NCBI RefSeq assembly: GCF_002003465.1 | Contig: NZ_BDDQ01000043.1 | Coordinates: forward strand, 1-35,699 | Source: Caenibacillus caldisaponilyticus | GTDB taxonomy: Bacteria > Bacillota > Bacilli > Bacillales > Sporolactobacillaceae | DNA length: 35,699 bases | Reading direction: 5' to 3' | Shown: positions 8,352 to 17,093 of the stretch, piece by piece | Numbering within the stretch: position 1 is the first letter of the stretch | How the letters are laid out: each line of letters begins with the position of its first letter | The notes under the pieces: generated by a model | Told to the model about the DNA's origin: nothing | The model's input: the letters and a program-made list of their open reading frames with translations, nothing else | Database searches by the model: none | Translations under genes and position numbers: made by a program

Positions 8352-8722
8352 GGTCGCATCCTCTCCCAAGAATGAAATGACAGATGAGATATACGCTTTA
8401 AAAACACTTTACCCGAAGGCTTATTTTAAAATCAACAAATTTTCAAGAAAGATATTTTGTCCCGCACGGCATCGCATCCTTTTCCGTCCGACGCCGAGGC
8501 GCTTTCCGTTCGTCCCCTCTTCTGAATCGGCCGCTCGCCGTTCCTCCATCATGAATCAAAGTCAATGAGGGTTCGCCGCATTGGGGGGATTTATACGGCA
8601 AACGACCAAACGGAACTCCCGACGACAACATCCTTCGGCTGTTTAATCGAAATTTGACCGGGTGGAAGCCGGTAAACGCGAATATCCGAGTAACATCCGG
8701 GGCCAAGCAGGCGCAACCCGCT
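8352..8722. other. Intergenic region before the alpha-mannosidase
   Basis: These 371 bp separate the end of the ABC exporter genes from the alpha-mannosidase start. The part next to the alpha-mannosidase is AT-rich and contains a possible minus-strand promoter (TTGATT, 18 bp, TAAAGT, about 8405-8434). The rest shows no gene-like frame. No clear terminator for the ABC genes was seen. Confidence 0.4.
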
Positions 8723-10567
8723 TCAAGAAACCGTCGACCGCTGGAATTGGCTTTGATAAAGCTCGTAATAAGCGCCTTTGGCCGCCAACAGCTCCTCGTG
8801 CGAACCGCGCTCAATGATGCGGCCGTCCGAGATCACGAGGATTTGATCCGCACGCCGAACCGTGTTCAACCGGTGGGCGATGACGAAACTGGTCCTGCCT
8901 TCCATTAACCGCTCCAGCGCCTCTTGGATTTTCAGCTCTGTAATCGTGTCGATGTTGCTCGTCGCTTCATCGAGGATGAGAATCGACGGTTTGGCGAGGA
9001 TCGCCCGGGCGATGGACAACAGCTGCTTTTGTCCTTGGCTGATGCCGCCGCCGTCCTGGCCGAGCACGGTATCGAACCCTTGCGGCAATTTCATGATGAA
9101 CGAATAAGCGTTGGCGCTCTTCGCCGCTTCCACGATTTCCTCGTCGGTCGCATCGAGCCGGCCGTAACGGATGTTTTCCCGGATGGTGCCCTGGAACAAA
9201 TAAGTGTCCTGCAGGACGAACGCCATCTTTTTCCGCAGGCTCGCCCGCTTCACCTTGGAAATGTCCTGGCCGTCGACATAAATCGCGCCGTCATTCGGGT
9301 CGTAAAAGCGCGCGAGCAGGTTGATGATCGTCGTTTTCCCCGCGCCGGTCGGCCCGACGAGCGCGATCGTTTCCCCGGGGCGGGCGTGAAAGGCAATGTT
9401 CCGGACGGTGGTGTCGTCCCCATCGTAAGCAAAGGTGACGTTGCGGAACTCGACATCCCCTTGGATGTCGCCCAGCTCCACGGCATCCTTTTCGTCGCGC
9501 GTCTCTTCCTCCTCATCCAGGATTTCGAAAACGCGTTCGGCACCGGCGATCGCCGACAACAACGTATTAAATTGGTTGGACAAATCGTTTAAAGGGCGGG
9601 TGAATTGCCGGGTGTACTCGGTGAACGTCACGATCACGCCGATCGACACCGACCCGTGCAAGGCCAAAAGACCGCCGACCCCGGCGACGATCGCAAAGCT
9701 CAAGTTGTTCAACCCGTTCATCAGTTTAGGAATGAAACCCGAATAGGACTGCGCCCAAAAACCGGATTCCTTAAGCCGTCCGCCTTTCTCGACGAAGTCG
9801 GCGATGACCCGTTCCTCGCGAGAAAACGCCTTGACGATCTTTTGCCCGGATAACATTTCTTCGATAAACCCGTTGATATCGCCGAGGCGCCGCTGTTGTT
9901 CTTTGAAAAACCGGCCGGTGCGCCGCGTGATCCAGCGCATGCCGAAAAACATCAAAGGCACGATGATGAGGGCGACAGCCGTCAGCAGCGGGCTCAGCCA
10001 GACCATCACCGAAAACGTGCCGATCAGCAAAATCAAGCTCGAGAAAATTTGAATGACCGAGTCGTTCAACGTCGAGCTGATGTTGTCGATGTCGTTGGTC
10101 ACCCGGCTCATGAGTTCACCGTGCTGACGCTTATCAAAAAACGGAATGCCGAGGGTGTGCAAATGGTGAAACAGCTCGGTGCGCAGCCGGTAAACCGTGT
10201 TTTGCGCAATGCCGATCATCAAGATGTTTTGCAGCCATAGAAAACCGGAATATAAAAGGTAAACGGCGGCTAACCCCAGCAGGACGCGGGGGAGTCCCTC
10301 CGTTTTTTTCACGACGATGTAATGGTCGATCGTCCACCCGATCAAGTACGGACCATAAAGCCCGAGAAGGGAGCTGGCGATGACCAGAACCACGACGACG
10401 CTGAGCAATCCTTTATGATGAGCGAGATACGCCGCGAGCCGCTTCACGGTCGGCCACAGCGATTTCGGCCGCACCGTTTTTGCCCCCGGCGTGACCGGGC
10501 GGCCGCCCGAATCATCGCGAAAGCGAATCCGCTTGTATTGAAAAGGCGCCTTCAATTGATTAAGCAT
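8723..10567 (-). CDS. Heterodimeric ABC exporter, subunit with complete catalytic site
   Basis: A 614-residue half-transporter: a six-helix exporter transmembrane domain (about residues 45-330) followed by an ATPase domain. Walker A GPTGAGKT, Walker B ILILDEAT with the catalytic glutamate, and the H-loop IAHRLNT are canonical. The signature motif is ISQGQ instead of LSGGQ. A roughly 45-residue hydrophilic N-terminal extension precedes the first helix. The ATG overlaps the end of the upstream half-transporter gene by 8 bp. The pair resembles B. subtilis YfiB/YfiC or BmrC/BmrD (multidrug exporters); sizes fit YfiB/YfiC better. The substrate is unknown. Confidence 0.92.
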   Translation of the reverse strand: MLNQLKAPFQYKRIRFRDDSGGRPVTPGAKTVRPKSLWPTVKRLAAYLAHHKGLLSVVVVLVIASSLLGLYGPYLIGWTIDHYIVVKKTEGLPRVLLGLAAVYLLYSGFLWLQNILMIGIAQNTVYRLRTELFHHLHTLGIPFFDKRQHGELMSRVTNDIDNISSTLNDSVIQIFSSLILLIGTFSVMVWLSPLLTAVALIIVPLMFFGMRWITRRTGRFFKEQQRRLGDINGFIEEMLSGQKIVKAFSREERVIADFVEKGGRLKESGFWAQSYSGFIPKLMNGLNNLSFAIVAGVGGLLALHGSVSIGVIVTFTEYTRQFTRPLNDLSNQFNTLLSAIAGAERVFEILDEEEETRDEKDAVELGDIQGDVEFRNVTFAYDGDDTTVRNIAFHARPGETIALVGPTGAGKTTIINLLARFYDPNDGAIYVDGQDISKVKRASLRKKMAFVLQDTYLFQGTIRENIRYGRLDATDEEIVEAAKSANAYSFIMKLPQGFDTVLGQDGGGISQGQKQLLSIARAILAKPSILILDEATSNIDTITELKIQEALERLMEGRTSFVIAHRLNTVRRADQILVISDGRIIERGSHEELLAAKGAYYELYQSQFQRSTVS

Positions 10568-12287
10568 GTTCCAGCGCTTCCTTTCCGAACTGAGATTGAT
10601 AGATTTGCCGGTAGAGTTCCGATGCGGTGAGCAATTCGTCGTGCCGCCCGACGGTCAAAAGTTTTCCGTCCTCGAGCAGCAAAATGTGGTCCGCCTCCAT
10701 CGCCGTCGTGATTTTTTGCGTGATGATCAGCGTCGTACAGGTATAAGCTTTTAAAGCTTCGAGCAGCTTTTGTTCGGTTTTTAAATCGAGCGCGCTCGTG
10801 CTGTCGTCCAGCAGGAGGATTTTCGGTTTGCGGATGAGCGCCCGCGCGATGCAAAGCCGTTGTTTTTGGCCGCCCGAGAGGTTGACGCCCTTTTGGCCGA
10901 GCACGGTGTCATAGCCGTTCGGAAATGAGGCGATCGTCTCGTGGATTTGGGCGGCTTTCGCCGCGGCGACGATGTCCTCCATCGTCGCGTCGTCTTTCCC
11001 CCAAGCGATGTTTTCTTTGATCGTCCCCGTAAAAAGCAGCGCCTCCTGCGGCGCATAACCGATCTGGCGGCGGAGATGATCCAGTTTGTACGCGCGCACA
11101 TCGCGCCCGTCGATTCGGACCGCGCCTTCCGATACGTCATACAAACGGGGGATGAGCTGGAACAACGATGATTTTCCGGCACCCGTCGCCCCCAAAATGG
11201 CGACCGTCTCCCCGGGTTGCACCGTAAAGGAGATGTCGCGAAGAACCAAGCGATCCGTGCCCGGATACCGGAAAGACACGCGATCAAACGCCACTTCTCC
11301 CTGGATGGCTTGAAAATCCGGTTCGGCATCCGGCGCATCCGTCAAATCGACTTCGGTGTTCAGAACGTCGGCAATGCGCCGCGCCGACGCCCGGGCGCGG
11401 GAAATCGCCATGATGATAAAAGACAACGGGGTGAAAGCCGCCGTAATCCGCAGCGAATAGTTGACGACGGCGACGACTTCCCCAATCTTGGTGCTCCCGG
11501 AGCTGATTTGCCAATGGCCGAACCAAAGAATGGCAATAATGCTGAGGTTCATGACGAACACGAGCACCGGCATGGTCGTCTCCATAAAGCGCAAGGCCGA
11601 GACGGTTTTCGCCTTTAAATCTTGGCTCGAGCGGGTAAACCGTTCGTTTTCATGTTCGGAGCGGAGCAGCGCTTTGATCAGCCGCATGCTGACCAAATTT
11701 TCCCGCATGACCCGGTTGACGGCATCGATCCGCTCTTGAACGTTGCGGAACAAACGGCCGCCGGTGTTCATCGCCCATATGAGGAAGGCGACGAGGACGG
11801 GGATCGTGACCGCGAGAATGGCCGCGAGTTTCGCGTTGACAAAGAGCGCCATCACCGTTCCCCCGATCACGAGGAGCGGAGCGCGCAGCATGATGCGCAA
11901 ACTCATGAACAGCGTGTTTTGCAGTTGCGTCACGTCGTTCGTCATCCGCGTGATCAGCGACGACGTCGGAAACCGATTAAAGTTCGCGAACGAAAACGAC
12001 TGGATTTTTTTAAACAAACTGACCCGAACGTCATAACCGAAACTTTGGCTCGCGTGGGCCGCGTAAAAAGAATTGATGATGCCGCCGATAAAGGCGATGA
12101 TGGAAATGCCGACCATCACCGATCCCCACCATAGAACGGCGGTCAAGTCATTTTGCAAGATACCTTTGTCGATCACTTTTTCAATGAGCATCGGTTGTGA
12201 AAGCTCAACCGCGAGCTCGACGAGCATGAAAAAGAAGGCGATCGCCATGGGTATCCGGTACGGTTTTATAAATGTCCTGATCTTCAC
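10560..12287 (-). CDS. Heterodimeric ABC exporter, subunit with degenerate ATP site
   Basis: A 575-residue half-transporter with six transmembrane helices in the first 300 residues and a C-terminal ATPase domain. Walker A GATGAGKSS and the signature LSGGQKQR are intact. The residue after Walker B is aspartate (ILLLDDSTSALD) and the H-loop histidine is glutamine (IITQKITTAM). These are the hallmarks of the degenerate partner in heterodimeric exporters. Combined with the ISQGQ signature of the next gene, one composite ATP site should be hydrolytic and the other should mainly bind ATP. The start is a GTG (12287) preceded by GGGGGGAT. It is translated first and overlaps the partner gene by 8 bp. 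Confidence 0.92.
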   Translation of the reverse strand: MKIRTFIKPYRIPMAIAFFFMLVELAVELSQPMLIEKVIDKGILQNDLTAVLWWGSVMVGISIIAFIGGIINSFYAAHASQSFGYDVRVSLFKKIQSFSFANFNRFPTSSLITRMTNDVTQLQNTLFMSLRIMLRAPLLVIGGTVMALFVNAKLAAILAVTIPVLVAFLIWAMNTGGRLFRNVQERIDAVNRVMRENLVSMRLIKALLRSEHENERFTRSSQDLKAKTVSALRFMETTMPVLVFVMNLSIIAILWFGHWQISSGSTKIGEVVAVVNYSLRITAAFTPLSFIIMAISRARASARRIADVLNTEVDLTDAPDAEPDFQAIQGEVAFDRVSFRYPGTDRLVLRDISFTVQPGETVAILGATGAGKSSLFQLIPRLYDVSEGAVRIDGRDVRAYKLDHLRRQIGYAPQEALLFTGTIKENIAWGKDDATMEDIVAAAKAAQIHETIASFPNGYDTVLGQKGVNLSGGQKQRLCIARALIRKPKILLLDDSTSALDLKTEQKLLEALKAYTCTTLIITQKITTAMEADHILLLEDGKLLTVGRHDELLTASELYRQIYQSQFGKEALEHA

Positions 12288-12782
12288 GGCCTATCCCCCC
12301 GATTTCCCCGGATGCACAATTATCATTGGAATTTTCCGTCATTTCATAGTCCAACATCGCGATCGCATGGCCCGGACGATGCCCTCGACGATTTAACATA
12401 CCTTTTATTTTAAATCATTCTTTCGGAAAGCGAAATAAATGAGCACCTACCCGATTATAAAACGCCGGCATGGGCCAAATGAGCGGCCTTCATCAATCCG
12501 TGCGGCAATGGCGACAAAAGCCCGGACGATAAAAAGCGGGCAATCGCCCGCTTATGATCGATGGAAACTTTTCATGTGTGATAGCCCCGCCGGTACATTC
12601 GTCGCTAAACAAGTCCGGCTTTTTTGCAGTCCTCTTGAAAAACGTTCATAGCGCATTGAAACACCAAATGCCCTCTCCCGGCTGCTGCAATACCTCATCT
12701 GTGTTTCGCCAATCCGCCAACGGCTTTCGGGATCGAAAGCGGAGCCCGCGGCCGGCAACGGCGCTTTGAGCCTAGCCCGAAG
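12288..12782. other. Intergenic region between FapA-type gene and ABC exporter
   Basis: Nearly 500 bp contain the terminator of the FapA-type gene (12531-12553) and, closer to the exporter, an AT-rich stretch (12390-12440) that probably holds the exporter promoter; no clean -35/-10 pair could be chosen. No adjacent regulator gene for the exporter and no protein-like frame were found. Confidence 0.45.
12531..12553 (-). terminator. Intrinsic terminator of the FapA-type gene
   Basis: An 8-bp stem AAGCGGGC/GCCCGCTT with the loop AATC is followed on the minus strand by TTTTTATC. It lies about 230 bp beyond the FapA-type stop codon at 12783. Confidence 0.7.
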
Positions 12783-14993
12783 TTAAAACGTATCCAAAAC
12801 GATTTGTTCGTTTTTATTTAAATGCGCGTGAATATTATAAACGGTTTCTTTGATTGTTTTCTTCGCGTTGCCGATTTTGAGCACGGTCCCTTCCATCGCT
12901 TTCTTGATTTTTATGGATTGCCCGTTCGGCACGGCGATCAATGTGGCGATGCCGATTTCCGAACCGACCGTATGGATGTCGACGCCGGATTGGCCGTACA
13001 ATTCGCCGCCGCGGGCGATGCCGTTGATTTTTAAATGGCCGCCCGCATGGATTTTCGAGTTGATGCAGCCTTTCGTGCTGACGACCGTAATGTTTCCGTT
13101 GCTGAATAACTTACTGTTTTGCGCGCTGGAGACGGTGATGTGCGCCTCGGGCTCAGCGGTCACCGCGCTCCATTCCTTTAAGTCTTTCAATCTTGTTGTT
13201 AAATTCTCTAGCTTTTGAAAGTCGACGGCCGGGCCGGAGGTCGCGAGAAAGACTTGATTTAATAAGGCGGCGACTTCCTTCCACGCCTCTTGTTCCAAAT
13301 CTTTCTCATTCTTTTTGATCACTTCGAGCAATTGCTTGACCGCAGGCACCAGGCTTTGGAATTTCTTTTCCAATAATATTTTGATCGAGGAAGGCAAACC
13401 GCGGCTCGAAAAATCGCTCTTCTTTAAAGCAGAGGCGCGGACCAATTGCTTAATGGCGGCGATAAGTTTTTCCGTTTGTTCATGAATGGTGCCCAACAGC
13501 GGTTCCAGTTCGGTGAGGAGCATCATGTGTTTTCCTGCCGTCAATTCAGAGCTGATGACGTTGCCCTTGGTGATGATCGCTCCGGACGCCGTCATCTTGG
13601 CGAAGCTGACGGTGGAATGGACGAGGATATCCCCCGATGCTTCAACGATCATCCCTTCCTTGACCCCGCCGTGAATTTCCACATCCCCTTTAAAACGGAT
13701 GTTTCCCGACGCCAAATCGACGTCGCCGGAGTGAACCAGTTTCGGAACAATGGAGATATGCACATATCGGCCTCTTTGTTTGACTTTCGGACTTCCGGAA
13801 GTCATGGCCACGATTTTGTCGTCCCTTTGTGTGACGCCCGCGCCCAGTTTCACTTCCAACGGATAGGTCGGGTCGGGCGGCAGCGGTTCGTTCGTGACGG
13901 TCAAGCCTGGTTTCCCCGGAACCGGCGGATGGACGGCGGCGATCACCTGGCCGCGGTCTACCGTCGGGATCGTCAGGCGTTCCCTGAAGTTGATCCGGCC
14001 GTTTTTATCAACATGCAAACCGGTTTTGGCAGCGATATCCACCATGAGCTCGAGCCGGCCGTTCCTGCCGCTCACGGGTTCCTCTCCCGTAGCCACTTCG
14101 AATGTGCCGGGCTCCTTCGTTGCGACCGCTTTCATGATCTCGTCATGATGAATGCCGCGTTTGACTTGCAATTCCTTTAATTTATCGATGATCTGTTCGT
14201 GGGTGAGATGGTTGACGGTTTCCCTTTTTTCCTCGGTCAACAAGTCAAGGTGGCCGGCCGGTTCGGCATCGGGGAGGGTCCGCGTGATGACGACCCCCGG
14301 CTCCACGTGAAGGATTGCCCTTAATTTCGTTCGATCGAGTTCCAATTTCCAGATGGTTTCCTTTTCTTCTCCGCGGGTTTTGAGTTCATACCGATCCTTG
14401 TCTGAAAGTTGGACGGTCCGTTCGCAGACGGGCCGATCGTTTTTTAAGAGAATGACATGATCCCCGAGCGTGACGGACGGTTGATGATCCGGTGATGATT
14501 TGAAGTAGAGCTTGCCGTTTTTGACCCACGCTTTGCCGTCGAGATCGTTCGCATCGGCAACATCTTTCCTCCCGGGCGTCACGGCGATGCGGGCGCCATC
14601 CGGCTGCTCAGGCGCTTCCGGATGTCGGCTCATGGCGTTTCGGTAGTGGACGTACGCGGCCGGTTCCGCCGCGTCCGTCCCGTCCGGAAGCCGATCGGCT
14701 TGTCCAGAAGCCGCTGTCCGTTCCTCCCTCTCCAGTTTTGAAGGCCCCGCTTCTTCAGATCCCGACGCGCCGTTCATTTCGGAGATCGCCTCCCGTTCGT
14801 CCTTTTCGTCCGCTGCTCCCGATTCTTTTTTTACCAATTTCACGATCGCCGGTTTCGCTCCGATGCCATAAAACCCCTTTGACGCCTCCTGAACGACTTC
14901 GATGTCCACTTCCCGCCGGTTCGCGCCCAGAGCTTTTAACCCCTTCTCAATGGCTTCCTTGATATCTTTTCCTTTGGAAATGACGCTGCGCAT
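12783..14993 (-). CDS. Jag_N-FapA (DUF342) domain protein
   Basis: A 736-residue protein. Residues 1-55 form a Jag_N domain (SKGKDIKEAIEKGLKALG and GFYGIGAKPAIV), as at the N-terminus of the RNA-binding protein Jag/KhpB. A charged, low-complexity linker follows to about residue 130, then a FapA/DUF342 region with a helical hairpin (about 500-600) and a C-terminal beta-helix-like stretch of short glycine-rich repeats. FapA proteins are linked to polar flagella or cell polarity in other bacteria; the biochemical role is not established. The start at 14993 is fixed by AGGAGGT 6 nt upstream. The roughly 450-nt leader carries a class I c-di-GMP riboswitch and a terminator, so expression should respond to c-di-GMP. 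No membrane segments or signal peptide were seen. Confidence 0.9.
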   Translation of the reverse strand: MRSVISKGKDIKEAIEKGLKALGANRREVDIEVVQEASKGFYGIGAKPAIVKLVKKESGAADEKDEREAISEMNGASGSEEAGPSKLEREERTAASGQADRLPDGTDAAEPAAYVHYRNAMSRHPEAPEQPDGARIAVTPGRKDVADANDLDGKAWVKNGKLYFKSSPDHQPSVTLGDHVILLKNDRPVCERTVQLSDKDRYELKTRGEEKETIWKLELDRTKLRAILHVEPGVVITRTLPDAEPAGHLDLLTEEKRETVNHLTHEQIIDKLKELQVKRGIHHDEIMKAVATKEPGTFEVATGEEPVSGRNGRLELMVDIAAKTGLHVDKNGRINFRERLTIPTVDRGQVIAAVHPPVPGKPGLTVTNEPLPPDPTYPLEVKLGAGVTQRDDKIVAMTSGSPKVKQRGRYVHISIVPKLVHSGDVDLASGNIRFKGDVEIHGGVKEGMIVEASGDILVHSTVSFAKMTASGAIITKGNVISSELTAGKHMMLLTELEPLLGTIHEQTEKLIAAIKQLVRASALKKSDFSSRGLPSSIKILLEKKFQSLVPAVKQLLEVIKKNEKDLEQEAWKEVAALLNQVFLATSGPAVDFQKLENLTTRLKDLKEWSAVTAEPEAHITVSSAQNSKLFSNGNITVVSTKGCINSKIHAGGHLKINGIARGGELYGQSGVDIHTVGSEIGIATLIAVPNGQSIKIKKAMEGTVLKIGNAKKTIKETVYNIHAHLNKNEQIVLDTF

Positions 14994-15255
14994 GTGCAAA
15001 CCTCCTGTTGAACCGGGGGTTAGACGACCTGCTGACATCCGCGGCAGACGGGTGCCCCCGATCCAATATCGGGAAATATCCGGTTCAAAGTCTATCGTTC
15101 AACCAAACGACGGCACCGCCTCTGGCGTCTCCTGTTCCGGAAGGTCGAAAACGGCGGGCATGAAACGCCGCGTTGAACAACCTTTGCATGAAGAGCGAAC
15201 GCAATGGTCTTCATCGATTCGTGCTTTGTTAAATCGGCATCATGCCGGGCGTACC

Positions 15256-15285
15256 AAAAATGCCCGCCAAAAAGTTTGGCGGGCA
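15256..15285 (-). terminator. Terminator in the leader of the FapA-type gene
   Basis: A perfect 11-bp stem TGCCCGCCAAA/TTTGGCGGGCA with a 3-nt loop is followed on the minus strand by TTTTTGG. It lies about 55 nt downstream of the c-di-GMP aptamer and about 265 nt upstream of the start codon. This is the arrangement of a transcription-terminating riboswitch. A CGGGC segment in the 3' part of the aptamer can pair with GCCCG in the first arm, a possible but short antiterminator. Confidence 0.75.
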
Positions 15286-15341
15286 TAGTTGAACCAAGGG
15301 TTACATTGACTTCGATGATGCATAACCCCAACCAACCTTTT

Positions 15342-15418
15342 CGGCAGCCCGGCGATCATAGCTTTTTCAAAGCCTTAGACCCGTAGCTTTGCGTCTCTGC
15401 CTTTCGACAGATTTGCCG
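15342..15418 (-). ncRNA. Cyclic-di-GMP-I (GEMM-I) riboswitch aptamer
   Basis: The minus strand carries the GEMM-I signature in order: CGGCAAA, a 6-bp stem capped by a GAAA tetraloop (TCTGTC-GAAA-GGCAGA), the near-invariant core GACGCAAAGC, then TACGGGTCTAAGG, a small variable hairpin (GCTTTGAAAAAGC), and TATGATCGCCGGGCTGCCG. The outer CGGCA and TGCCG segments pair to close the fold. The core and the CGGGTCTAA and GCCGGG blocks match the class I c-di-GMP family, well known in Bacillus and Geobacillus relatives. The only downstream gene on this strand is the FapA-type gene, with a terminator in between. Whether the ligand turns expression on or off cannot be decided by eye. Confidence 0.92.
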
Positions 15419-15452
15419 TTATCGAAGGTGATCGATGTCTTTTTTCATATGC

Positions 15453-15458
15453 ATTGTA
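15453..15458 (-). promoter_or_regulatory. Possible -10 of the riboswitch leader transcript
   Basis: TACAAT on the minus strand lies about 35 bp before the aptamer in an AT-rich stretch. No good -35 hexamer is present at 16-18 bp, so the assignment is tentative. Confidence 0.3.
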
Positions 15459-15554
15459 ATATAACTTTTGATGGAAATAAAGAAAAATTGAGTTGTGTCC
15501 GGCATTGGTAATGATGGTCTGCACGCCGTTTTTTGGTGCCGGTTCCCTTTCTCT

Positions 15555-15803
15555 TCAATCGTCAAAGAACCGGGCCATGTCGGCAGGAAGGCCGGCACCG
15601 GACCTTCCCATGATGGCACCAGAACCAAATTCCCTAACCACAAGGGACGCGAAATTCGCCCCAACCGCCATCCAAGCCGAATGCTTGAACCCCCGGTCCC
15701 GACTCACTACAATGGATTTATACTGCGGCTATCCTTCCGCGAAACGACGCACGATATCCGTGATGCGTTTGCCATAAAGCGGATGCCCGAAAGTCACCCG
15801 ACA
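15555..15803 (-). pseudogene. Decayed open reading frame, unidentified
   Basis: One minus-strand frame reads as a plausible protein for about 80 codons. It begins near VTFGHPLYGKRITDIVRRF, is broken by an in-frame TAG at 15729-15731 (CAG to TAG would restore glutamine), continues through HSAWMAVGANFASLVVREFG and ends at a TGA at 15555-15557. There is no ribosome binding site and the 5' end is missing. The family is not recognised. It lies between the RarD start and the FapA leader promoter. It could be chance, but residue composition and codon use look gene-like. Confidence 0.3.
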
Positions 15804-15889
15804 TCACTTCACGCGGTCGACCCGCACGCGGCACGCCGGAAGGCAAACGCGGGCATCCGAAAAAACGATAGACAAGGAGGATGAACTCT

Positions 15890-16834
15890 GTGAAAACCGA
15901 TCGGCCCAACGACCAACTATTAGGGGCGCTTGCGGCAAGCGCGGCTTATTTTCTTTGGGGAATCCTTCCGATTTATTGGAAGATGATCGACGGAGCGACT
16001 TCTGAGGAAGTGCTTGCTCACCGCATCCTTTGGTCCTTTGTCTTTATGATCGTCTTGTTGCTCGTGACGCGGCAAATGAAAACGCTCGCCGCGGACATCA
16101 AAGCGCTCGCCGCCGCCCCGCGCAAAGCCGCTTCTCTCATCGGCGCTTCCGTCCTCATCACGCTGAACTGGTATACTTTCATCTGGGCGGTCAACCACGG
16201 CCATGTCGTCGAGTCCAGCCTCGGCTATTACATCAACCCGTTGATCAGCGTCCTTCTCGGCGTCATTTTCTTAAAAGAACGGCTGTCGCTATGGCAAATG
16301 GTCTCCGTTGCGCTCGCGACGGCAGGCGTGTTGATCATGACCATACATGCCGGCACCTTCCCGTGGATCTCGCTCATCCTTGCTTTGACGTTCGGCTTGT
16401 ACGGCTTATTGAAGAAAACGGTGCGCCTCAGCGCGATGACGGGGCTTGCGATCGAAACGTCCATCATGACGCCGGTCGCCTTGATTTTCCTGGCTTTCTA
16501 TTACGCGAACAGCCGGCACGGTTTGCCGATCGCGGATCCCGCGTTGACATGGCTTTTGATCGGTGCAGGGGTCGTCACGGCGGTGCCGCTGCTGCTTTTT
16601 GCCGCCGGCGCCAACCGCATTTCCTTGTCCATGGTCGGCTTTTTCCAATACATCGCTCCGACGATCATGTTGATTCTCGGCACGTTGCTCTATCACGAGC
16701 CGTTTAATCATCAAGACTTCATCGCCTTTTTATTGATATGGATTTCGCTTGCCCTGTTTACTGTCGCACAGACGAAACCTTTCACGCGCCTTGAGAATAA
16801 ACTTCTGCCCCAACGGTTTTCCGCAAACCGTTAA
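15890..16834 (+). CDS. rarD: RarD-type EamA/DMT superfamily permease
   Basis: A 314-residue protein with about ten transmembrane helices. It is recognisable as RarD from the N-terminal FLWGILPIYWKMI segment, the HRILWS motif, NWYTFIWAVNHGHVVESSLGYYINPL (given here only as family landmarks around residues 85-115) and the second-half repeat ending in FQYIAPTIMLILG. RarD proteins are inner-membrane drug/metabolite transporter family members whose substrate is uncertain. The start is set at GTG 15890, 9 nt after AAGGAGG; an ATG at 15881 directly abuts that site. It is the only gene in this stretch on the plus strand and is followed by two hairpins. Confidence 0.9.
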   Translation: MKTDRPNDQLLGALAASAAYFLWGILPIYWKMIDGATSEEVLAHRILWSFVFMIVLLLVTRQMKTLAADIKALAAAPRKAASLIGASVLITLNWYTFIWAVNHGHVVESSLGYYINPLISVLLGVIFLKERLSLWQMVSVALATAGVLIMTIHAGTFPWISLILALTFGLYGLLKKTVRLSAMTGLAIETSIMTPVALIFLAFYYANSRHGLPIADPALTWLLIGAGVVTAVPLLLFAAGANRISLSMVGFFQYIAPTIMLILGTLLYHEPFNHQDFIAFLLIWISLALFTVAQTKPFTRLENKLLPQRFSANR

Positions 16835-16865
16835 AACCGCAAGCCCATGCTGTCTCTCGGCGAAA

Positions 16866-16898
16866 GTCGGTCCGGCTTCCACCGGAGACGGCTTTTTT
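16866..16898 (+). terminator. Weak intrinsic terminator after rarD
   Basis: TCCGG (16871-16875) pairs with CCGGA (16882-16886), extended after a two-base bulge by GTC/GAC, and is followed by GGCTTTTTTG. It lies 30 bp after the rarD stop. Confidence 0.5.
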
Positions 16899-16970
16899 GT
16901 ACGCCCATCGCTTCGTCGCTCTGGGATGGCCCCTTTCGACCATTTGCGGAACTTGCCCGCTATGACACAT

Positions 16971-17013
16971 AAGGACCGCTCCAAAGCGCACATGCTTTGG
17001 AGCGGTCCTTTTT
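16971..17013 (+). terminator. Strong terminator between rarD and the chemoreceptor
   Basis: A perfect 17-bp stem joins 16971-16987 (AAGGACCGCTCCAAAGC) and 16994-17010 with a 6-nt loop and a T run on the plus strand. It lies between the convergent rarD and chemoreceptor genes. The minus-strand side ends in CCTTATGTG, so it may also stop the chemoreceptor transcript, less efficiently. Confidence 0.8.
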
Positions 17014-17093
17014 CTCCGGAATCGGTCCGGTTTCCCACCGTTGCCGCTCCTTCACCGGCCAACCGACCGCCGCCGACTTGGAGCTTTAAACGC

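Noticed and set aside
8380-8420. Catabolite-responsive element before the alpha-mannosidase
   Set aside because: TTAAAGCGTATATC has at least three mismatches to the cre consensus in key positions.
15092-15331. Short minus-strand gene inside the riboswitch leader
   Set aside because: The frame overlaps the terminator hairpin and has no ribosome binding site; the stretch is explained as leader RNA.
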